Shown here piece by piece: positions 32,262-39,661 of a DNA stretch of 64,000 bases (the stretch's first letter is position 1; every line of letters begins with the position of its first letter). A program made the translations under genes and the position numbers. The stretch is from Phil1 sp040767925 (GTDB lineage: Bacteria; Bacillota; Clostridia; Christensenellales; CAG-138), in assembly GCA_040767925.1 (NCBI GenBank), contig JAXGNN010000003.1, positions 248,001 through 312,000 of the forward strand, read 5' to 3'. The notes under the pieces were generated by a model, which ran no database searches, was not told where the DNA came from, and worked only from the letters and a program-made list of their open reading frames with translations.

Positions 32262-34027
32262 ATGCATGGCAAGCAACGGCCGCGCTTCTGCGCGCAGTTT
32301 TAATCATGTCGGCCGCGGGAAGCGTGGTCGCCCTCGTTCTCTTCCTCCTCAAACCGCTGATGAAAAACCGGATTCCAAAGGCCGCGCAGTATTACCTGTG
32401 GACTTTGGTCCTCGTCGCTCTCATCGTGCCGTTTTCCGCGTTCGTATCCATCCCGGTCGGCACGCCGATGGCCCCGGTTCAGGAAATCGTCGAAGACAAT
32501 ATCAAGACAAACGCGGAACGCTATGAAGAAATCTCGCAGCGGCAGTACAATGCGCCGTTTGATGAGTTGGAAGTGGAACATCAAGTCGAGATCATTTATG
32601 AGAGCAAGGGATGGCTCAATAACTATTTGCTGACGATGCCGCTTACGATCGGCGCCGCGATTTTTATTATCACGGTGTTTGAGTATCTGGCGTTCGTTTT
32701 GAAGCTCCGGCACGGCCGCGTCCCCGTAAAGGACGATGAAATGGCCGTGCTTCGGCAACTGGGCAAAGGGAGCCGGACGCTTCGCCTGTACCGGAGCCGC
32801 CTTGCGCCGACCCCTATGCTCATCGGGATATTCCGCCCCGCCATTCTGCTGCCGGACAGGGAGTATTCCCATGCGCAGCTTCAAAATATTCTGCTTCATG
32901 AGCTTGTCCACCTGCGGCGGCGCGACATTCTCCTAAAATGGCTCTTTGTTGCGGCAAGGTCGCTGCATTGGTTTAACCCGATCGTCTATCTCGCGTGCCG
33001 CGAGGCAGACCGGGCCTGTGAGCTCTCATGCGACGAGGCGGCGATTAAGGGCCTTGACGCAAACGGCAAACAAAGCTACGGCGATACGCTGATCGCAATG
33101 GCGGCCGCGGCGAAAACGCCGAGAACCATCCTTTCCACGACGATGTGCGAGGAAAAAAAGACCCTCAGGGAGCGGCTGGGCGCGATTATGAAGCACAGAA
33201 GGTTTTCCGCCGGGGCGATCGCCGTCTCATGCGCGCTGGCCGCCGCCTTCTTATGCGGAACCGTCGTCCTGGGCGCATCAGCGCTCGAGGAGAGCGCCGC
33301 CGACGTCTTGTTTCGGACGCTCAAAAACGAGGCTTCCGGCGTCAGACCCAAAAACATCGTAGAACAAATGAATATAGATGACGAAGGCACGCTGATCTTC
33401 TACTATAACGCCAACGGCAATTTGGCCTGCGCGGTTTTGGAAAAGGGCGCATTTAACGACAGGCTTGCCAAAACAAGCGCGGAACTAAGCGTCGCCGGTT
33501 CCGTTCCCGCGCAAATCATGGCGGGACAGTATAACGACGGGGAGAATTGGCTGGCGTGGGGGATATTGCGGGATCAATCCATCACAAAAGCTTTGATGTA
33601 TGGCCGGGAGGCAACCATCGTTGAAGCCGGCGGCTTGCGGCTTTGCTTTGCGCTCGGGGAAGGAAGAATGTCGGAAAACGACGATTTTCAATTCCTCGAC
33701 GCCGCCGGGAACCCGGTTTGGGAAATTTCTTCGTCTAAAGAGCTGACGGTATATGTCTGGAAAGATCGGAGCCTCATCAATTACGCGCTCTTCAGCGGAC
33801 ACAGGGAGCAGCAGTCAAGGGAGGAAGTATATTCCGGCGAAAATATACTCCAAAGCCTGGACGCCCTCAATATGGCGTTATCCGATTACCCCTTTGACTA
33901 TTTGGAGCTTCACATCATTCAGATGAATCTTTTGGATTTTTCAAAGGAAGAGATGTCCGCTCTCGCCGAGCAGATAGAAATCCCCCTTAGGAATTATTCA
34001 TGCAGCGTTGGTTACTTCGACAACTAG
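32258..34027 (+). CDS. M56 family (BlaR1-type) membrane metallopeptidase
   Basis: BlaR1/MecR1-type proteins sense a signal outside and trigger cleavage of the BlaI repressor. The 589-residue protein has four hydrophobic segments, the zinc motif NILLHELVHLRRRD near residue 213 and the following READRACELSCDEAAI, so the gluzincin site is complete. A transmembrane segment (AGAIAVSCALAAAFLCGTVV) leads to an outside C-terminal domain of about 240 residues. That domain shows no penicillin-binding SxxK/SDN/KTG pattern that I can see, so the signal is probably not a beta-lactam. A strong hairpin follows. Confidence 0.88.
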   Translation: MNAWQATAALLRAVLIMSAAGSVVALVLFLLKPLMKNRIPKAAQYYLWTLVLVALIVPFSAFVSIPVGTPMAPVQEIVEDNIKTNAERYEEISQRQYNAPFDELEVEHQVEIIYESKGWLNNYLLTMPLTIGAAIFIITVFEYLAFVLKLRHGRVPVKDDEMAVLRQLGKGSRTLRLYRSRLAPTPMLIGIFRPAILLPDREYSHAQLQNILLHELVHLRRRDILLKWLFVAARSLHWFNPIVYLACREADRACELSCDEAAIKGLDANGKQSYGDTLIAMAAAAKTPRTILSTTMCEEKKTLRERLGAIMKHRRFSAGAIAVSCALAAAFLCGTVVLGASALEESAADVLFRTLKNEASGVRPKNIVEQMNIDDEGTLIFYYNANGNLACAVLEKGAFNDRLAKTSAELSVAGSVPAQIMAGQYNDGENWLAWGILRDQSITKALMYGREATIVEAGGLRLCFALGEGRMSENDDFQFLDAAGNPVWEISSSKELTVYVWKDRSLINYALFSGHREQQSREEVYSGENILQSLDALNMALSDYPFDYLELHIIQMNLLDFSKEEMSALAEQIEIPLRNYSCSVGYFDN

Positions 34028-34072
34028 GTTTCTAAAGCGGGCGATTTTACGGCGAGGCTGCGACGCGCCGCA

Positions 34073-34107
34073 AAAGCGGAGTGTGGCCGCATGCCACGCT
34101 CCGCTTT
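34073..34107. terminator. Hairpin terminator after the M56 gene
   Basis: AAAGCGGAGTGTGGC and GCCACGCTCCGCTTT form a 15-bp stem with one G-U pair around a 5-nt loop. It can serve the plus-strand M56 transcript and the minus-strand small gene ending at 34182. Confidence 0.75.
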
Positions 34108-34181
34108 GCCGATGGCCTAAAGGGGTTCGCCGGACGAGAAAAGACCCGGCCGCCGGCGTACCCGAGTCAATCAGTGCTTCC

Positions 34182-34367
34182 TTACTTCCATTGATACCCG
34201 CAGCGCGGGCATTTCTCCGGTATGCTCACGGACATGCAGGTGTACCGGCAGTGCGGGCAAATAAATTCTTTCGCCAGTTGCATGCCTGAGAAGCTGGCGC
34301 CGCCCGTTACCTCCTCAACGGCTTCATCCGGCAGTTCCACGCTGATATCCTTTTTTTCTTCGTTCAT
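34182..34367 (-). CDS. Small protein with double-glycine leader-like N terminus and zinc-ribbon C terminus
   Basis: Not a family I can name. The 61-residue product starts MNEEKKDISVELPDEAVEEV and continues TGGASF; the acidic helix ending in a GG pair looks like the leader of double-glycine peptides (Nif11 or class II bacteriocin type). The remaining 38 or so residues hold FICPHCRYTC and KCPRCGYQWK, a rubredoxin-like or zinc-ribbon Cys4 site with a fifth Cys. AGGAGGAG lies close to ATG 34367. A long structured leader and promoter lie upstream. No processing enzyme or C39 peptidase transporter is in this window. Confidence 0.7.
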   Translation of the reverse strand: MNEEKKDISVELPDEAVEEVTGGASFSGMQLAKEFICPHCRYTCMSVSIPEKCPRCGYQWK

Positions 34368-34454
34368 GGCTCTCCTCCTTTTTAATGCGCTGTGCTTTGT
34401 CCGCCGGCGTCCCGGCATCGGCTCTCATTTTCTCGCCCATGATTCGCCCGCGCC

Positions 34455-34557
34455 AAAACCCGGGCTGATTCCCGGTTCGGTACGGACGAGGCGGTTTTGC
34501 TATACGAAATGCATTATAGCCGATCGCGTTCAACGCTGTATATTGTACTTAAGTACA
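34455..34557 (-). promoter_or_regulatory. Promoter, palindrome and attenuator-like hairpin upstream of the 61-residue gene
   Basis: On the minus strand TATAAT is at 34518-34513. A perfect 14-bp palindrome TGTACTTAAGTACA (34544-34557) sits about 25 bp upstream of it. About 35 nt downstream the leader forms AACCGGG-AATCAG-CCCGGGTT followed by TTGG (34477-34455), an attenuator-like hairpin. The 5' leader would be about 140 nt. Confidence 0.5.
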
Positions 34558-34603
34558 GTTTTTCCGTTTCGGGAGTCGAGCGCCGGATAGAACCGGATAA
34601 CAT

Positions 34604-34638
34604 GAGCCGGGCGCAAACGCGCCCGGCTCTTTCTTTCT
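34604..34638 (+). terminator. Plus-strand terminator-like hairpin with no obvious gene upstream
   Basis: GAGCCGGGCGC and GCGCCCGGCTC form a perfect 11-bp stem with an AAAC loop, followed by TTTCTTTCT on the plus strand. The degV gene ending at 34672 is on the minus strand, where no T run follows the stem. A short plus-strand RNA is possible; otherwise it ends degV inefficiently. Confidence 0.55.
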
Positions 34639-34671
34639 ATTCTATCTTCCTTATGTCCGGCTTATGTCCGG

Positions 34672-35661
34672 CTACTGCTGATCCTTGTGCAGCTTGTTTT
34701 CGATTTCCGACTTGATGTTCGCGGCCTCGGAGGCGATCTTCGCCTTGATGGTCGAGATGAGCGCGGCCTTCCCTTCCCTTTCCTCTCCCCAGAAGAACAG
34801 CGCCACCGTGCCCGGCCCGACGTGCGCGCCCGTGCCCGGCTCATAGCACTCGATCATGAACTCCACCCCGGGATGGCTTTCCCGGATGGCGTCCGCGAGC
34901 GCCTTCGCATCCTCATAACAGCCGGCGTGCGCGATGCCCGCGCGGCGGTTCTCCGGCGCGTCGCGGTAATCTTCCGCGAAAATCTCCGCGAGCGTCCTCA
35001 GCGCCTTTTTGCGCCCCATGATCTTTTTGTCGAGCACGATGCGGCCTTCCGCGTCCGCTTTCATGATGGGCTTGAGGTTGATGATGGTCCCGAGCAGCGC
35101 CACGCTGGCCGAGATGCGCCCGCCGCGCTTGAGGAACATCAGGTTGTCCACCATGAAGTGCTGGCGCATACGCATGCGCCGCGAGATGAGATACTCCGCG
35201 ATTTCCTCCGCGCCGCAACCGCGATCCCGCATGTCCGCGGCCTCGATCACCATGAGGCCCTCGCCGAGCGACGCGGCCAGCGTATCCACGGCGAGGACGC
35301 GGCGCTCCGGATAAGCCTCTCTCAAGCTTTCCGCGGCGGTCTGCCCCGCGAAATACGTTCCGCTGATGCCCGAGGACATGCCGACGTAGAGCACGTCGTC
35401 CCCCGCCTTCAGGCATGGCTCGAACGCGGCGGCAAAGGCGGCGGCGTTGATCATGGAGGTCCGCATCTCGAGCTTTTCCTCGACCCGCATGCGATCGTAA
35501 AACGCTTCGCCGTCGAATTGCCGGCCGGGCTCGTAACAGAGCATTTCCTCTCCGTTCACGCTCAGCGTGAGAGGGACGACCCCTATGTCCCTTTCCCTCG
35601 CCAGCGCGTCGGGAAGGTTTGCGGAGGAATCCGTGAATAGTTTCAATGAAATGGTTGCCAT
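34672..35661 (-). CDS. DegV family fatty-acid-binding protein
   Basis: DegV proteins bind fatty acids and serve as FakB subunits that present them to the FakA kinase. The 329-residue protein has ISLKLFTDSSANLPDALARE, RTSMINAAAFAAAFE, the fatty-acid loop VLYVGMSSGISGTYF, and MVDNLMFLKRGGRIS, all family hallmarks. A C-terminal helix-rich tail (IKAKIASEAANIKSEIEN) extends beyond the usual end. The ATG at 35661 directly abuts GAGGAG, leaving no normal spacing; a TATACT -10 just upstream would give a very short leader. FakA is not present here. Confidence 0.9.
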   Translation of the reverse strand: MATISLKLFTDSSANLPDALARERDIGVVPLTLSVNGEEMLCYEPGRQFDGEAFYDRMRVEEKLEMRTSMINAAAFAAAFEPCLKAGDDVLYVGMSSGISGTYFAGQTAAESLREAYPERRVLAVDTLAASLGEGLMVIEAADMRDRGCGAEEIAEYLISRRMRMRQHFMVDNLMFLKRGGRISASVALLGTIINLKPIMKADAEGRIVLDKKIMGRKKALRTLAEIFAEDYRDAPENRRAGIAHAGCYEDAKALADAIRESHPGVEFMIECYEPGTGAHVGPGTVALFFWGEEREGKAALISTIKAKIASEAANIKSEIENKLHKDQQ

Positions 35662-35737
35662 CTCCTCGCTATCTAGTATACGCAACCATAATAACCGTTC
35701 CCGGCGAAGCTGTAAAGAGGATGAATGTGAAATTAAT

Positions 35738-35781
35738 GGGGAGAATAGGCGGCTTTTACCACAAAGCCGCCCGTTCTCCCC
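35738..35781. terminator. Long hairpin between marR and degV
   Basis: GGGGAGAA (35738-35745) pairs with TTCTCCCC (35774-35781), and inside it GGCGGCTTT pairs with AAAGCCGCC. The stem exceeds 15 bp. It lacks a strong T run on the minus side (ATTAATTT follows), so it may be a processing or partial termination site after marR. Confidence 0.6.
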
Positions 35782-35869
35782 CCCCACGGCGCGCGCAGCC
35801 GCCCGCGAAGCGCTTGTATGTCGCTGGCCGATTCTATCCGGGCGCGTCGAAAACAGCGCCCTGTCTTCC

Positions 35870-36553
35870 TTAGCGGCCCATGTCGCCGTGCCGGCGGCCG
35901 TCGCGTCCCTTATGTCCTCCGTGCCCGCCGCAGTGCCCGTGTCCGCCCCTGCCTTCCTCGCCGTGCGCGCCACGCCGTTTTTCACAGCATCCGCGCCCAT
36001 CGTCCGCGGCCCTGAGGCGCGTGCGCCAATCCGCGTTCAGCTTTTCCAAGAGCGCGTTGAATTGCGCCTTCTCCCCCTCGTTCAGGCAGGCGAACTGGCC
36101 GGCGCGCCTCTCGGCGCGCTGCGCGATGACAGTCTCCGCGGCCTCGCGCCCCTCCTGGGTCAACAGGATGTCCGCGCTCCTGTGGTCTGCCTCGTTCGGC
36201 CTGCGGGTGATATATCCCGCGGTCTCGAGCTTGCCGAGCACCTCGGATAAGGAACCGGAGCGCACGTCGACGATTTCCATCAGCTCCCGCTGCGTCATCT
36301 GTCCCCGCCTTGCGAGGATGGCCAGTATGCGGCCCTGCCCGCCCTTTCCCCCGCCGCCGTGCCGCGCCAGATGCGCCATCTCGCGCAGATTCGCGGCGAG
36401 CTTGCCCTCAAGCGGCAGCGAATCGTATTCCTGCTCCCACTGGCGGCGCCTGCCCTCGTTCCCATCCTCCGCTCCGCGCGGGGATTGCGGATCGTTTGCC
36501 GTGCAATCGAACCCGCAGTCCTTCATCCTATCGTTCTTGTCATAATTCTCCAT
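35870..36553 (-). CDS. MarR family regulator with His/Gly-rich C-terminal tail
   Basis: MarR proteins are dimeric winged-helix regulators that respond to small ligands. The 227-residue product has the DNA-binding core GRILAILARRGQMTQREL, VRSGSLSEVLGKLETAGYI and RPNEADHRSADILLTQEG, normal for the family. Unusual additions are a Cys-containing N-terminal extension (DCGFDCTAND) and a tail of about 40 residues rich in His, Gly, Arg and Cys (GHGHCGGHGGHKGRDGRRHG), suggestive of metal binding. AAGGAGG precedes ATG 36553. The promoter carries an operator-like palindrome. Confidence 0.85.
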   Translation of the reverse strand: MENYDKNDRMKDCGFDCTANDPQSPRGAEDGNEGRRRQWEQEYDSLPLEGKLAANLREMAHLARHGGGGKGGQGRILAILARRGQMTQRELMEIVDVRSGSLSEVLGKLETAGYITRRPNEADHRSADILLTQEGREAAETVIAQRAERRAGQFACLNEGEKAQFNALLEKLNADWRTRLRAADDGRGCCEKRRGAHGEEGRGGHGHCGGHGGHKGRDGRRHGDMGR

Positions 36554-36587
36554 CGTTATCCTCCTTAGGGATTATTTGTTTGGTACC

Positions 36588-36624
36588 ATGCTAATAGCAT
36601 ACGCCGGCTTCGCCATATTTTCAA
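36588..36624 (-). promoter_or_regulatory. marR promoter with overlapping palindromic operator
   Basis: On the minus strand TTGAAA (36624-36619), 17 nt, TATGCT (36601-36596) is a good sigma-A promoter. The palindrome ATGCTATTAGCAT (36600-36588) covers the -10 and start region, and GGTACC copies flank it on both sides. This is the expected place for MarR autorepression. Confidence 0.7.
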
Positions 36625-36682
36625 GGTACCTTTATAAAATTTTTATGAAAGGGTCTTTCGCGTGAGCCGCCCGAGTCGGGAG

Positions 36683-36711
36683 TTGTCACGCCGGGCCGTC
36701 CGTACTATAAT
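36683..36711 (+). promoter_or_regulatory. Sigma-A promoter of the TfoX_C gene
   Basis: TTGTCA (36683-36688), 17 nt, TATAAT (36706-36711). A 7-bp inverted repeat CTATAAT/ATTATAG follows around the start site. It diverges from the marR promoter. Confidence 0.75.
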
Positions 36712-36791
36712 CGTTTTATAATCATTATAGTGAATCGGCGGCAAGGAAGCGCCGGCCGAAACGATTCATGAACCGCACGGAGGATCAGGAT

Positions 36792-37052
36792 ATGGGCGAA
36801 CTGGCAGCATTGCCGAACATCGCTGAAAAGCTCGAGGCCCAGCTCGCGGACGCGGGCATCGTCACGATCGGGCAATTGGAAAAGGTCGGCAGCCGCGAAG
36901 CGTGGCTTCGCATCCTGGCGCGCGACCCGTCCGCCTGCTATATGCGGCTTTGCGCTCTGGAGGGCGCGATCCGAAAGACGCGCTGGCACCATCTCGACGA
37001 GGACACGAAGAAATCGCTTAAAGCGTTTTACGCCGCGCACAAGGCGAAGTAG
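36792..37052 (+). CDS. TfoX C-terminal domain protein
   Basis: This looks like the stand-alone C-terminal (helix-hairpin-helix-like) domain of TfoX/Sxy. The 86-residue product has LAALPNIAEKLEAQLADAGI, IGQLEKVGSREAWLRIL and LCALEGAIRKTRWHHLDED, the PF04994-type pattern. The N-terminal TfoX domain is absent and there is no sign of a frameshift. I chose ATG 36792, 8 nt after GGAGG, over the ATG at 36768, which has no site. The role outside competence-type regulation is unknown. The Imm-5-like gene is 45 bp downstream. Confidence 0.8.
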   Translation: MGELAALPNIAEKLEAQLADAGIVTIGQLEKVGSREAWLRILARDPSACYMRLCALEGAIRKTRWHHLDEDTKKSLKAFYAAHKAK

Positions 37053-37097
37053 CGCCCGGCCGGCCCCGACGCAGGAAAGAACAGGGAGGAACAAACG

Positions 37098-37625
37098 ATG
37101 GTTAAGCTGCGCAAGATGCTGCTCCGCGCCGATTCGCCGGAGATCGTCTCGATGATGCGCCTCATCGAGACGCAAAGCAAGGCGACGATCGCCAACTGGT
37201 GCGTCGATTACGCCGAGGAGCACATCCTGCCGATTTATGAAAAGGCATATCCGGACGACGCCCGCCCGCGCGCCGCGATCTTCGCCGCCCGGGAATGGCT
37301 CGGCGGGCGCATCAAACTCCCCGCCGCGAAGGTGTTCATACTCGAGTGCCACGCCGCCGCGCGGGAGGCCGAGGCCGACCCCGCCCCGCAGGCCGCGGCG
37401 CGCGCGGTCGGCTCGGCCGCGGCGTCCATCCACGCGCCGACGCATTCGCTCGCCCTCGTGTTTTACGGCGCCGCCGCGATCGCCTACGACCGCGCAGGGC
37501 TCGCGCAGGCACAGGAAACCTACGATGAGATCGCCGCCGCGGAGGCCGCGAAGATGGAAAAAGCGCTTCGCGCGGTCGCGGTGGAAAACGAGCCGCATCC
37601 GGCGAAAATCAACTGGCGCTGCTGA
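37098..37625 (+). CDS. Imm-5-like putative immunity protein
   Basis: The 175-residue alpha-helical protein resembles the Imm-5-like group often annotated as putative immunity protein. Visible segments are VKLRKMLLRADSPEIVSMMR, TQSKATIANWCVDYAEEH, ILPIYEKAYPDDARPRAAI and a C-terminal HSLALVFYGAAAIAYDRAG. Single genes of this type occur widely in gut Bacillota without a toxin beside them, and none is seen here. It shares a transcript with the TfoX_C gene (45 bp gap) and is followed by a strong terminator. Confidence 0.6.
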   Translation: MVKLRKMLLRADSPEIVSMMRLIETQSKATIANWCVDYAEEHILPIYEKAYPDDARPRAAIFAAREWLGGRIKLPAAKVFILECHAAAREAEADPAPQAAARAVGSAAASIHAPTHSLALVFYGAAAIAYDRAGLAQAQETYDEIAAAEAAKMEKALRAVAVENEPHPAKINWRC

Positions 37626-37674
37626 GCGTTTCCCCCTCTGCCATTGCCGCGGCCGGATCCCCGCGCAAAAGCAA

Positions 37675-37707
37675 AGCCTGCGCCGTGTACGGCGCAGGCT
37701 GTTTGTT
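37675..37707. terminator. Convergent terminator between the Imm-5-like and ABC exporter genes
   Basis: AGCCTGCGCCG and CGGCGCAGGCT form a perfect 11-bp stem with a TGTA loop, followed by GTTTGTTG on the plus strand and an A/T-rich tail on the minus strand. Confidence 0.8.
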
Positions 37708-37732
37708 GATTTGAAGATCGGCGTCCCCGCCT

Positions 37733-39466
37733 TTATGTCGCGCGCTCCTGCGCCATATAGAGCCTGCGGTAAAGGCCGTCCTGCGCCAAGAGTTCCTCGT
37801 GCGTGCCCTGCTGCACGACCTTCCCCTCCTCGAGGACGAGGATCAGGTCGGCGCTGCGGATGGTGCTCAGCCTGTGGGCGATGGCGACGATGGTGTGGTG
37901 CTTCGCCAGCGTGTTGATCGCAAGCTGGATTTCGCGCTCCGTTTCCGTATCCACCGAAGCCGTGGCCTCGTCGAGTATGATGATGGGCGACTTGCGAAGG
38001 ATCGCCCGCGCGATGGCCACGCGCTGCTTCTGCCCGCCCGAAAGGCGGATGCCGCGCTCGCCGATGACGGTTTCGTAGCCGTCGGGCATCTCCAAAATGC
38101 TCTCGTGCATCTGGGCCGCCTGCGCCGCGGCGACGATATCCTCCCTTTTCGCAAAGGGCACCGAGTAGGCGATGTTCTCGGCGATGGTGCCGTTGAACAG
38201 GTAGGTATCCTGCAAGACGGGGGCGATGTGCCTGCGAAGGCTCGAGAGGGTCACGTCCCTGATATCCTTGCCGTCTATCAGGATGCGGCCGCTCTTCGGC
38301 TCGTAGAAGCGCGAGATGAGCTGCGTCATCGTGGTCTTGCCGACGCCCGTCGGCCCTACGAGCGCCACCATCTGCCCCGCCTCGCAGCGGAAGCTGACGT
38401 CCTTGAGCACAGGCACGTTCTCCTCATATTGGAAATCGACGCGCTCGAAGGCGATCTCCCCGCGCACTTCCTCCAGTTCCGCCGCGCCGGGGGCGTCCTT
38501 GATCTCCTGCGGCGTATCCAAGACCGCCAACACGCGCTCCGCCCCGGCGTAGGCCGACTGCGCGTCCTCGAGAAGCCGGGCGACCCCGGCAACGGGTGTG
38601 TAGAACAGGGAGAGATACAGCATGAAGGCCACGATGTCGGCCACGGTCAGCCCGCCGCGGTAGGCGAGGACCCCGCCGACGCCCACGACGATGACGGTGC
38701 CGACGGCCGAAAGGAACTCGACGGTGGGATGAAACACCGCGCTCAATTTCAGCGCGTAGAGCATGGCGCCCGTGAACACCTTCAGTTTGCCCTCGACGGC
38801 CTCGGTCTCCTCCCGCTCCTTGTTGAAGGACTGGATCTCGCGGATGCCCGCGAAGTTGTCGTGTATTTTAGCGTTGATGTCGGCCGTCGCCTTCTGGGAG
38901 ATACGGAAGGTGGGCCGTATTTTCGTCGCGAACAGCCAGCCGCCCAGCAAAATGAAGGGGATCGGGATGCAGGTGAGCAGCGCGAGGCGGAAGTTGGTGG
39001 CGAAAAGGATCGCCATGACGCCGAGGACGGTCACGAGGTTCGTGATCATCTCGGGGAGGATGTGGGCGTACAGCAGCTCGAAGTTCGAGGTGTCGTTCAT
39101 CACGCGGCTCATCAGGTCGCCCGTCTGCTTGTCGTGGAAATAGCTCATCGACAGGCTCTGGATCTTATCGTAGACCCGCACCCTGAGGCGCTCCACGAGG
39201 TTCCACGCCGCTTTGTGGGAGAGGTAGCTGCTCAGGAAGCGGAAGACGATCCGCAAAAGGTAAAGGGCCGCGAGCGCCGCGGTCAGCAGGGCGATCCGCC
39301 GCAACCCCGCCTCGTCCAGTCCGCGCTCCACAAGGCCGATCATGTCGGAGAGCAGGCGCGGGGCGATCAGGTTGACGGCGGTGAGGATCAGCGTGGAGAG
39401 AATCGCCACCGCGTAGAAGGAGCGGTAGCGCGCCGCGAGCCGCCCCATCTTCCAAAGCAATTTCAT
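37733..39466 (-). CDS. ABC exporter, fused membrane and ATPase domains
   Basis: An MsbA/multidrug-type half transporter, expected to act as a homodimer. The 577-residue protein has six hydrophobic helices (residues 1-310) with the SYFHDKQTGDLMSRVMND coupling region, then an ATPase domain with Walker A VGPTGVGKTTMTQLI, signature RLSGGQKQRVAIARAIL and Walker B IIILDEATASVD. It lacks a C39 peptidase, so it is not a double-glycine bacteriocin processor. I chose ATG 39466 (MKLLWKMGRLAARYRS), about 10 nt after AGGAA. No second half transporter is nearby. Substrate is unknown. Confidence 0.92.
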   Translation of the reverse strand: MKLLWKMGRLAARYRSFYAVAILSTLILTAVNLIAPRLLSDMIGLVERGLDEAGLRRIALLTAALAALYLLRIVFRFLSSYLSHKAAWNLVERLRVRVYDKIQSLSMSYFHDKQTGDLMSRVMNDTSNFELLYAHILPEMITNLVTVLGVMAILFATNFRLALLTCIPIPFILLGGWLFATKIRPTFRISQKATADINAKIHDNFAGIREIQSFNKEREETEAVEGKLKVFTGAMLYALKLSAVFHPTVEFLSAVGTVIVVGVGGVLAYRGGLTVADIVAFMLYLSLFYTPVAGVARLLEDAQSAYAGAERVLAVLDTPQEIKDAPGAAELEEVRGEIAFERVDFQYEENVPVLKDVSFRCEAGQMVALVGPTGVGKTTMTQLISRFYEPKSGRILIDGKDIRDVTLSSLRRHIAPVLQDTYLFNGTIAENIAYSVPFAKREDIVAAAQAAQMHESILEMPDGYETVIGERGIRLSGGQKQRVAIARAILRKSPIIILDEATASVDTETEREIQLAINTLAKHHTIVAIAHRLSTIRSADLILVLEEGKVVQQGTHEELLAQDGLYRRLYMAQERAT

Positions 39467-39561
39467 TGAGCCATCGTTCCTTTCTGAATTTCGGACACAA
39501 AAAAGAGGCATACGGACGGCCTGCGCCCGTTTGGCTCTTATTGTGATCCCAACGCATGATT

Positions 39562-39590
39562 ATCATAGCAGATTGATCGGCCAAGCTCAA
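39562..39590 (-). promoter_or_regulatory. Promoter of the ABC exporter
   Basis: On the minus strand TTGAGC (39590-39585), 17 nt, TATGAT (39567-39562). The leader to ATG 39466 is about 90 nt and contains a CTCTTTTTTGTG run. Confidence 0.65.
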
Positions 39591-39600
39591 TAACCGGTTA

Positions 39601-39638
39601 TAAAACGGCAGAGCGCCCGAAGGGGCGCCCGCCGTTTC
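39601..39638 (-). terminator. Terminator after the AraC/GyrI gene
   Basis: On the minus strand AAACGGC and GCCGTTT enclose GCGCCC and GGGCGC with a CTTC loop, followed by TTTTATAA. It separates the AraC-type gene from the ABC exporter promoter. Confidence 0.75.
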
Positions 39639-39661
39639 AATAAAGAAAGATGGCTGTGATT

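Noticed and set aside
32258..34027. Beta-lactam sensor BlaR1 proper
   Set aside because: The outside domain lacks the SxxK, SxN and KTG motifs of penicillin-binding sensors, and no beta-lactamase or mec gene is nearby.
34182..39466. Complete bacteriocin locus made of the GG-leader gene and the ABC exporter
   Set aside because: The exporter lacks a C39 peptidase domain, lies 3.4 kb away behind unrelated genes, and no modifying enzyme is present.
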